Below the pieces are notes generated by a model, which worked only from the letters and a program-made list of their open reading frames with translations, was not told the origin of the DNA and searched no databases. From assembly GCA_028293265.1 (NCBI GenBank), contig JAQGPB010000229.1:1-6172 (forward strand): a stretch of DNA of 6,172 bases, written 5' to 3'. Of the stretch, positions 1 to 6,172 are shown piece after piece (the first letter of the stretch is position 1; each line of letters starts with the position of its first letter). The position numbers and the translations under genes were made by a program. This DNA is from Pedosphaera sp. GTDB lineage: Bacteria > Verrucomicrobiota > Verrucomicrobiae > Limisphaerales > Pedosphaeraceae.

Positions 1-2
1 CG

Positions 3-902
3 CAGTTGCAACATACCATCGAGCGCACTGACAATCTGCAGAACCGCGGCATATTGTTTGCCGTCACGCTGGCGCAGTTCCGGGAGGACCCTGATTTAGA
101 GGAGAAGGAAATAAAGGCAGCGGATGCTGAAAGCCCGAAGCGTGAAGAAACGCTTTACAATCCCCAGGAGCATGACTTCGCGGGCTATCGCTGGGGGATG
201 GCGGTGGATTTGACGACGTGCATCGCCTGCAACGCGTGCGTAATGGCCTGCCAGTCGGAGAACAACATTCCCGTGGTGGGGAAGGACCAAGTTCACAAGG
301 GGCGCGACATGCTTTGGATCCGGATTGATTCGTATTTTAAAGGCGGCCTGGACAATCCCGAGGTGAGCCACATGCCGGTGCCGTGCATGCATTGCGAGAA
401 TGCGCCGTGCGAACTGGTCTGCCCGGTCGCGGCGACGGTGCATGATCACGAGGGATTGAACCTGATGGTCTATAACCGTTGCGTGGGGACGCGGTATTGC
501 TCGAACAACTGTCCTTACAAAGTGCGGCGGTTTAATTTTTTGCAATACGCCGATTATCACACGCCGAGCCTGAAGCCGATGCGCAACCCGAATGTGACTG
601 TTCGCTGGCGCGGGGTGATGGAGAAATGCACCTATTGCATCCAACGCATCAGCGCGGCACGCATCACCAGCCAAGTGGCCAACCGCCGGATTCAAGACGG
701 CGAAGTGCAGACCGCCTGCCAGCAGGCTTGTCCCGCAGAGGCGATTTATTTTGGCGACCTGAGCGATCCGCAGAGCAAGGTGTCGCGCATCAAGGCGCAG
801 CCTTTGAATTACAACATGCTGGGGGGATTGAACACGCGCCCGCGCACCACGTATATCGCGAAGGTGCGAAACCCGAACCCGGAATTGGAACAGCCGGGCT
901 AA
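3..902 (+). CDS. actB: ActB, C-terminal iron-sulfur part (5' end outside window), Alternative Complex III
   Basis: This is the 3' end of the large iron-sulfur subunit of Alternative Complex III, which carries electrons from the quinol site in the membrane subunits to the c-type hemes. The frame is open to the left edge, so the TTG at 6 is not a credible start; full ActB also has a molybdopterin-oxidoreductase-like domain upstream. Counting residues from position 6, the ferredoxin-like domain shows [11 protein letters not shown] (C72, C75, C78, C82), [13 protein letters not shown] (C127, C130, C135, C139), [11 protein letters not shown] (C159, C165, C169) and C208, C211, C238, C242. That is 15 cysteines. 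The third motif has Thr162 where a four-cysteine motif would carry Cys, which fits the three [4Fe-4S] plus one [3Fe-4S] set known for ActB. The gene ends at TAA 900-902 and is separated from actC by a repeat-filled gap. DMSO-reductase or polysulfide-reductase B subunits look similar, but the following actC-F order settles the assignment. Confidence 0.95.
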   Translation, partial: QLQHTIERTDNLQNRGILFAVTLAQFREDPDLEEKEIKAADAESPKREETLYNPQEHDFAGYRWGMAVDLTTCIACNACVMACQSENNIPVVGKDQVHKGRDMLWIRIDSYFKGGLDNPEVSHMPVPCMHCENAPCELVCPVAATVHDHEGLNLMVYNRCVGTRYCSNNCPYKVRRFNFLQYADYHTPSLKPMRNPNVTVRWRGVMEKCTYCIQRISAARITSQVANRRIQDGEVQTACQQACPAEAIYFGDLSDPQSKVSRIKAQPLNYNMLGGLNTRPRTTYIAKVRNPNPELEQPG

Positions 903-953
903 TGAGACTTAGAAAAGCAATTAGAACAAAGTCAAAAATGAAAATAAGACACA

Positions 954-974
954 CCTCTCCCCGGCCCTCCCCAT
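954..974. repeat. Partial copy of the CT-rich repeat
   Basis: The sequence beginning CCTCTCCCCGGCCCTC at 954 is repeated from 1017, at the left flank of the first palindromic unit, with a two-base length difference (CCCTCCCC against CCCTCTCCCC). The first copy then breaks off into unrelated sequence with no matching right arm. It looks like a truncated copy of the same repeat family. Confidence 0.6.
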
Positions 975-990
975 GAACCCGGGAATATCC

Positions 991-1004
991 AACATCGAAC
1001 ATCA
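991..1004. repeat. Short degenerate AACATCG heptamer repeat (2 units)
   Basis: One perfect AACATCG unit (991-997) is followed by AACATCA (998-1004). It is the shortest of three occurrences of this heptamer in the window. The other two have five perfect units each and lie inside reading frames; this one lies between genes. It also sits between CT-rich palindromic repeats, so the two repeat types are interspersed here. Confidence 0.65.
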
Positions 1005-1029
1005 AATTGGAGCACCCCTCTCCCCGGCC

Positions 1030-1065
1030 CTCTCCCCACTCGTTCCTCGCGGGGCGAGGGAGAAG
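1030..1065. repeat. Palindromic repeat unit 1 (36 bases, hairpin-forming)
   Basis: The unit starts CTCTCCCCACTC and ends GGGCGAGGGAGAAG. CCCTCTCCCC at 1028-1037 can pair with GGGGCGAGGG at 1051-1060 at nine of ten positions around a 13-base loop, giving a very GC-rich hairpin in the transcript. It matches unit 2 at about 30 of 36 positions without gaps, and the mismatches fall in the middle. No T-tract follows, so it is not a classic intrinsic terminator. It could slow ribosomes, stabilise the 3' end of actB mRNA, or be a passive repetitive extragenic element. Confidence 0.75.
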
Positions 1066-1121
1066 AGATCGAGCGTTCGGTGGTTCTGGGGTTCAATGCG
1101 CGAACTTTCGTTTGGGAAATT

Positions 1122-1157
1122 CTCTCCCCACTCCTGCGTCGTGCGGAGAGGGAGAAG
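1122..1157. repeat. Palindromic repeat unit 2 (36 bases, hairpin-forming)
   Basis: This is the second copy of the element at 1030-1065, in the same orientation and 92 bases downstream. The ends CTCTCCCCACTC and GGGAGAAG are identical to unit 1, while the centre has diverged. CTCTCC at 1122-1127 can pair with GGAGAG at 1145-1150, and an inner stem CTCC/GGAG with a bulge is also possible. Two same-length copies with conserved arms and changed loops fit a REP-like family. Pairing with unit 1 in the same transcript is also conceivable. Confidence 0.72.
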
Positions 1158-1214
1158 AAACCGGGCGCGCTTGTTTCCTTACTTTTCTGAGTCTCAATAA
1201 ACAAAATCATTTTC

Positions 1215-2630
1215 ATGCCCGATCACGATCCAGCGCCAGTGAGTGTCCGCGATGACAAGGGTTGCAACGAGCTTTCTCCGCTTGGGTATCCCACGCAGAT
1301 ACTGTGTCCCGGCCAAGATTATGAGTCGGTAAACGAAAAGATCAGTTCGATTGTCCTCGGACGGAAGCGCGTCAAATTCTGGATGGGCGGTTTCGTGATC
1401 TCGTTTTTGTTGCTGATGATGTTTTTGTTTGCGGTCACGTATCTGCTGCTGAAGGGAGTGGGCATCTGGGGCATCAACATTCCGGTCGCGTGGGGTTTTG
1501 CGATTGTCAACTTTGTCTGGTGGATCGGGATTGGCCATGCCGGAACGTTCATCTCGGCCATCCTGCTGCTGCTGCTGCAAAAATGGCGCACGGCCATCAA
1601 CCGGCTCACCGAAGCGATGACCTTGTTCGCGGTGACGTGCGCGGGGCTGTTCCCATTGTTGCACCTGGGGCGGCCGTGGGTTTTTTACTGGCTGCTGCCT
1701 TATCCCGACACGATGAAAATGTGGCCGCAGTTTCGCAGTCCGCTGGTGTGGGATGTGTTTGCGGTCAGCACTTATTTCACGGTGTCGCTGATATTTTGGT
1801 ACATTGGTTTGATTCCCGATGTGGCGACCTTGCGGGACCGCGCGTCGTCGCGTGGGAAAAAAATCTTCTACGGCGTCATGGCATTGGGCTGGCGCGGTTC
1901 GGCGCGGCATTGGCAACACCATCAAACGGCTTATCTGCTGCTGGCGGGATTGGCGACGCCGCTGGTGTTGTCGGTTCACAGCGTGGTGAGCCTTGATTTT
2001 ACCGTGGCGATTGTGCCGGGCTGGCATTCGACCATTTTTCCGCCTTACTTCGTCGCGGGCGCCATTTACTCGGGATTTGCGATGGTGCTGAACATTTTGA
2101 TCCCGCTCCGCAAACTGTATGGCTTGGAGGAAATCATTCCGCTGCGTTACATGAACAACATGGCGAACGTGATGCTGGTCACGGGCTGGATGGTCACTTA
2201 CGGCTACATCATGGAGGCGTTCATGGCGTGGTATAGCGGGGATGTTTTTGAGCAATACATGATGTGGAACCGGGCGTTTGGCCCGTATGGCTGGGTCTTC
2301 TGGGCGCTCATGCTCACCAATGTGCTCATACCGCAGGCGCTCTGGTCGAGGCGCGTGCGGACGAACATGCCCGCGTTGTTCCTGGTGGCGCTGTCGGTGA
2401 ATGTGGGGATGTGGATTGAACGGTTTGTGATTGTCGTTTCAAGCCTCAACCGGGACTTTACGCCTTCGATCTGGCGGATGTTTTACCCGACGAAATGGGA
2501 TTGGATGACGTTCATCGGCAGCATGGGATTGTTCCTTACGTTGCTGTTTTTGTTCATCCGCTTTTTGCCGCTGATTTCAATTTCCGAAGTGCGCGAACTG
2601 GTGGCGGAAGAGAGGAAGGGCGAGGCGTGA
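1215..2630 (+). CDS. actC: ActC, NrfD/PsrC-family quinol-binding membrane subunit of Alternative Complex III
   Basis: ActC is the polytopic membrane subunit thought to hold the main quinol-oxidation site of the complex, next to the iron-sulfur domain of ActB. The 471-residue product begins with a polar segment of about 55 residues and then has roughly ten hydrophobic helices, as expected for the NrfD/PsrC fold. The ends of the helix region are about residues 56-80 and 432-455. Conserved-looking polar residues within or next to helices are H108 (GIGHAGTF), H150 and R153 (LHLGRPW) and D180 (SPLVWD). These are candidate quinone or proton-path residues, but I cannot align them to a structure here. 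The ATG at 1215 has no visible Shine-Dalgarno sequence. It follows a repeat-rich gap and is kept because the N-terminal length suits the family. The stop overlaps the actD start (GTGA at 2627-2630). Confidence 0.95.
   Translation: MPDHDPAPVSVRDDKGCNELSPLGYPTQILCPGQDYESVNEKISSIVLGRKRVKFWMGGFVISFLLLMMFLFAVTYLLLKGVGIWGINIPVAWGFAIVNFVWWIGIGHAGTFISAILLLLLQKWRTAINRLTEAMTLFAVTCAGLFPLLHLGRPWVFYWLLPYPDTMKMWPQFRSPLVWDVFAVSTYFTVSLIFWYIGLIPDVATLRDRASSRGKKIFYGVMALGWRGSARHWQHHQTAYLLLAGLATPLVLSVHSVVSLDFTVAIVPGWHSTIFPPYFVAGAIYSGFAMVLNILIPLRKLYGLEEIIPLRYMNNMANVMLVTGWMVTYGYIMEAFMAWYSGDVFEQYMMWNRAFGPYGWVFWALMLTNVLIPQALWSRRVRTNMPALFLVALSVNVGMWIERFVIVVSSLNRDFTPSIWRMFYPTKWDWMTFIGSMGLFLTLLFLFIRFLPLISISEVRELVAEERKGEA
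2612..2620 (+). promoter_or_regulatory. Ribosome binding site for actD, inside the end of actC
   Basis: The purine run GAGGAAGGG lies six bases before the GTG at 2627 and within the last codons of actC. Together with the GTGA overlap it fixes the actD start at 2627. The frame is open further upstream to 2495, but that upstream part translates to sequence unlike the family and overlaps actC. Confidence 0.7.
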
Positions 2631-3162
2631 ACGGGGAAAATAAATTATACGGCCTGATGGCGGAATTCGAGCGGCCGGAGGAAGTAGTTGCCGCCGCACG
2701 CCGAGCTTATCAGGAAGGCTACCGGCGGATGGATGCCTACACGCCGTTTCCGGTGGAAGGGCTGGCGGAGGAACTGGGCAGCCCCGGCTCGCTGGTGCCG
2801 GCGATCGTGCTCACGGGCGGCATCGTTGGCGGCCTCAGCGGATACTTCATGCAATGGTTTGCCACGGTGATTGATTATCCGCTGAATGTCGGCGGACGGC
2901 CGCTTCATAGCTGGCCGGCGTATATCCCGATTACTTTTGAGCTGACGGTGCTGACGGCGTCGCTCTGTGCCCTGGTCGGCATGCTGGCATTGAACCGGCT
3001 GCCGGAGCCGTATCATCCGGTGTTCAATGCGCCGGGTTTCGAACATGCGACACAGGACCGGTTTTTCCTGTGCATTGAAGCGATGGACCCGAAGTTCAAA
3101 GAGCAGGAAGTGAGGAAGTTTCTTGAGGGTTTGAAGCCGCGCAGGATCATGGAGGTGGAGGC

Positions 3163-3166
<4 letters not shown>
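2627..3166 (+). CDS. actD: ActD, DUF3341 membrane subunit of Alternative Complex III
   Basis: ActD is a small membrane subunit of the complex with no known redox cofactor; it belongs to the DUF3341 family. The product from the GTG at 2627 is 179 residues. It has a soluble N-terminal segment with the typical opening LYGLMAEFERPEEVVAAARR, then two hydrophobic helices at about residues 57-81 and 104-123, then a soluble C-terminal part with HPVFNAPGFEHATQDRFFLC. The family is described as two-helix proteins, which matches. The start is set by the ribosome binding site just upstream and by the GTGA overlap with actC. The stop TGA at 3164-3166 again overlaps a GTG (3163-3165) that can start actE. 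Confidence 0.93.
3151..3161 (+). promoter_or_regulatory. Strong ribosome binding site for actE, inside the end of actD
   Basis: GGAGGTGGAGG lies immediately before the GTG at 3163; the first GGAGG is seven bases from it. No comparable sequence precedes the ATG at 3259, where the heptamer repeat occupies the upstream region. The ribosome binding evidence therefore favours initiation at 3163, upstream of the repeat. Confidence 0.7.
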
Positions 3167-3821
<655 letters not shown>

Positions 3822-3825
<4 letters not shown>

Positions 3826-5003
3826 ACGAAACGCTGCGCGGAAAATTGGACCGGTTCCAAATGGCCGGGCTGGTGATCGGCCTCATCGGGGTGGCGCTCT
3901 GCGTGTTGGGCGCGTTTGTCAGCACGGACCAATTTTTCATTTCATATTTGTTTGCATATGTGTTCTGGCTCGGGCTGGCGCTCGGTTGCCTGGCGGTGGC
4001 GATGATTCACTATCTCACGGGCGGGCGCTGGGGAGACGAAACCCGGCGGGTGTTTGAGGCGGGATACATGACACTGCCATTGATGGCGCTGTTGTTCCTG
4101 CCGATTTTGTTCGGCGTGAATCATCTTTACCCGTGGGCAAAGCCAGCGGAGGTAGCGGTGAACAAGGTGCTGCAGGGGAAGTCGCATTATTTGAACTTCT
4201 CGATGTTCATCGCGCGATACATTTTCGTTTTTGCCGTCTGGACCATCATGGCGTGGCTCTTGCGGCAATGGTCGGTGGCGCAAGACCAAACCGCGGACCT
4301 GGCACCGTTGCGACGGATGCGGACTTTGAGCGGACCGGGGCTGGTCATTTATGTGTTGACGGCCACTGTGGCGTTTGTGGACTGGGTCATGTCGCTGGAG
4401 CCGGATTGGTATTCCACGATGTTTCCTGTGATTGTTTGCATCAGCCAAATTCTGACGGCATTTGCCTTTTCAACCATGATGCTGGCGTGGTTCAGGCATT
4501 ACGAGCCGCTGTCTGAATTCCGGCTGACCGCGCAGTTTCATCAACTGGGCAACCTGCTGCTGGCCTTCGTTATTTTTTGGACTTACGTATCGTTCGGGCA
4601 GTTCCTCATCATCTGGGCCGGCAATCTGCCGCACGAAATCGTTTGGTATCTGCACCGCATTGCCGGTCATTGGAAGTGGGTGGCGGGATTCCTGGCCATG
4701 TTCCATTTTTTTCTGCCGTTCTTTCTGCTCCTGTTTCGCGCCACCAAACGCCGTGCGCAAACTCTGGCGAGTTTAGCCGCCATGATTTTTGCGGCCCATA
4801 TCGTGGCCGTCTATTGGGTGATCACTCCGTCCTTCCATCCGCAGGGAGTCCAGATCAGTTGGATTGATTTTGCGGCGTGGTTGGGAGTGGGCGGAGTTTG
4901 GGTTGCGATGTTTGCCGCGATGCTCAAACGCGCGCCTCTGCTGCCGCAAAACGATCCGCGAATTCACTATCCCGTTGCCAACGCCCAAGCCCATGCCAGC
5001 TAG
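3822..5003 (+). CDS. actF: ActF, polytopic membrane subunit of Alternative Complex III
   Basis: ActF is the second large membrane subunit, distantly related to ActC, and packs against it in the complex. Whether it binds quinone or takes part in proton movement is not settled. The 393-residue product has about ten hydrophobic helices, the first at about residues 13-33 and the last at about 346-367. It carries motifs typical of the family: DWVMSLEPDWYSTMFP (residues 187-202), FGQFLIIWAGNLPHEIVWYL (258-277), and HW near 283 before the next helix. The ATG overlaps the actE stop (ATGA), with GGAGG at 3807-3811, ten bases upstream. The 3' end overlaps the next gene by 11 bases. I see no frameshift or truncation. 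Confidence 0.94.
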
Positions 5004-5495
5004 CGCGCATCCTCAATCCACGCAACCCGCCCCGCGCGGAGGCGTCGAGCCGGCTGACGTGAACGTCAAGGGCGTCGCATATTTTGTGATCGGCCTTGCC
5101 GTGGTAATGGTCCTGGTTCACATGCTGCTCACGGTGATGTTCGATGACTTGAAGCGGAAGGGCGCCTTGGAGGACCAGCGAATACAGCAGCGGGAAGTGA
5201 CGGCACCGGTCGCGGCGGCTCGAGTTTATTTTCCACCGCCGCATGAACAATTTTCGCCGCAGCTTGATTTGCAGGCCTGGCGCGCGCAGCAGGAAGCGGA
5301 ACTGAACAGCTATGGGTGGATTGACCGGAACGCGGGCGTGGCGCGGATACCGATTGGGCGGGCGATGGAGCTGATCAGCGAACGAGGATTGCCGACGCGC
5401 ACCGGGAGCAACGCGCCCGCGACGGGGCCTTCCACTTTGGATTTGCAGCGGCAAAGGCCAGTGCAATCTTCACCACCGCGGAAGGAGGAGGGGAA

Positions 5496-5499
<4 letters not shown>
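4993..5499 (+). CDS. Small single-pass membrane protein of the act-SCO operon, function unknown
   Basis: The 168-residue product has a Pro-rich cytoplasmic-type start and one hydrophobic helix at about residues 28-50. A charged, possibly helical stretch follows (51-70), then a segment with YFPPPHEQ and the best-conserved-looking part, LNSYGWIDRNAGVARIPIGR (residues 104-123) followed by AMELISERGLP. The tail is low-complexity and rich in Pro, Gln and Ser. From memory, proteins with this YGW-D-G-RIPI-RAM signature occur beside SCO and cytochrome oxidase genes in several phyla and are annotated as hypothetical. The ATG at 4993 overlaps actF by 11 bases. The frame is open upstream to 4864, but that part lies inside actF and is unlikely to be used. 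No strong ribosome binding site is seen, so coupling to actF is probable. It could be an extra complex subunit or an assembly factor; nothing in the sequence decides this. Confidence 0.85.
5482..5493 (+). promoter_or_regulatory. Strong ribosome binding site for the SCO gene
   Basis: AAGGAGGAGGGG lies just before the ATG at 5496, and GGAGG at 5484-5488 is seven bases away, the same spacing as at actE. It sits in the last codons of the small membrane protein gene, whose stop overlaps the ATG. This site fixes the SCO start upstream of the heptamer array and makes translation of the repeat likely. Confidence 0.8.

Positions 5500-6172
<673 letters not shown>

Larger units (their letters stand above)
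903..1214. other. Repeat-filled intergenic gap between actB and actC
   Basis: This 312-base gap is the only real non-coding stretch in the window. It holds a partial CT-rich repeat (about 954-974), two heptamer units (991-1004), and two 36-base palindromic units (1030-1065 and 1122-1157). The last part, 1158-1214, is more AT-rich. I find no convincing Shine-Dalgarno sequence before the actC ATG and no clear promoter or U-tract terminator. The short open frames here translate to Pro/Arg/Ser-rich strings set by the repeats and are not genes. All other junctions of the operon overlap, so the gap has probably grown by repeat accumulation; this is inference. Confidence 0.8.

Noticed and set aside
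6..8. TTG at 6 as the start of a stand-alone ferredoxin-like protein
   Set aside because: The frame stays open to the window edge and ActB normally has a large domain upstream, so this is an internal codon of a truncated gene.
1028..1065. Intrinsic terminator after actB
   Set aside because: The GC-rich hairpin is followed by AGAAGAGATCG and not by a run of T, so termination is not supported.
1171..1200. Promoter before actC (TTGTTT, a 17-base spacer, then TCAATA)
   Set aside because: The -10-like box matches the consensus poorly, and promoter rules for this organism are unknown. The match is no better than chance in an AT-richer stretch.
973..1255. Short open frames in the actB-actC gap (for example 973-1200 and 1007-1255)
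   Set aside because: Their translations are Pro/Ser/Arg strings dictated by the CT-rich palindromic repeats, they lack ribosome binding sites, and one runs into actC in the wrong frame.
1194..2255. A 353-codon open frame on the minus strand
   Set aside because: It lies wholly antisense to actC, whose product is clearly recognisable. Its translation is rich in Arg, His and Gln with no domain-like pattern, as expected for the complement of a GC-rich membrane-protein gene.

Overview
The window holds the 3' part of an Alternative Complex III operon (quinol:cytochrome c / quinol:acceptor oxidoreductase, act genes), all on the plus strand. In order it contains the C-terminal iron-sulfur part of ActB (cut by the left edge), ActC, ActD, ActE, ActF, a small uncharacterised single-pass membrane protein, and the first 225 residues of an SCO/SenC-type copper chaperone (cut by the right edge). 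I see no RNA gene, CRISPR array, transposase or phage gene.

How the genes work together, from knowledge of the family: ActC, and possibly its relative ActF, lie in the membrane and handle quinol. Electrons pass through the iron-sulfur clusters of ActB to c-type hemes on ActA (expected just left of the window) and ActE, and then to a terminal oxidase. ActD is a small membrane subunit. The SCO protein normally supplies copper to the CuA site of a cytochrome c oxidase, so a caa3-type oxidase cluster probably follows to the right. That last point is inference, because nothing of it is in the window.

Layout: actB ends at 902. A 312-base gap (903-1214) follows, filled with repeats rather than genes: two diverged 36-base palindromic units, a fragment of one, and a short stretch of an AACATCG heptamer repeat. 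From actC onward every junction is a tight stop/start overlap (GTGA, GTGA, ATGA, an 11-base overlap, ATGA), so actC to SCO looks like one translationally coupled unit.

The most unusual observation concerns the heptamer repeat. Five perfect AACATCG copies sit at 3223-3257 and again at 5514-5548. In both places they lie just after a strong Shine-Dalgarno sequence with an overlapping start codon, and just before the signal peptide of an exported protein (ActE and SCO). Both are read in the same phase, giving the same peptide DNIEHRTSNIEHR. For SCO no ATG or GTG lies between the repeat and the hydrophobic core, so the repeat is probably translated.

Organism: a moderately GC-rich bacterium. The act operon with SCO, together with the AACATCG/CGATGTT heptamers and CTCTCCCC...GGGAGAAG palindromes, recalls Verrucomicrobiota (Pedosphaera/Limisphaerales-like) from memory. 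I could not test this by search. The core operon is a known system; I do not see a wholly new one here.
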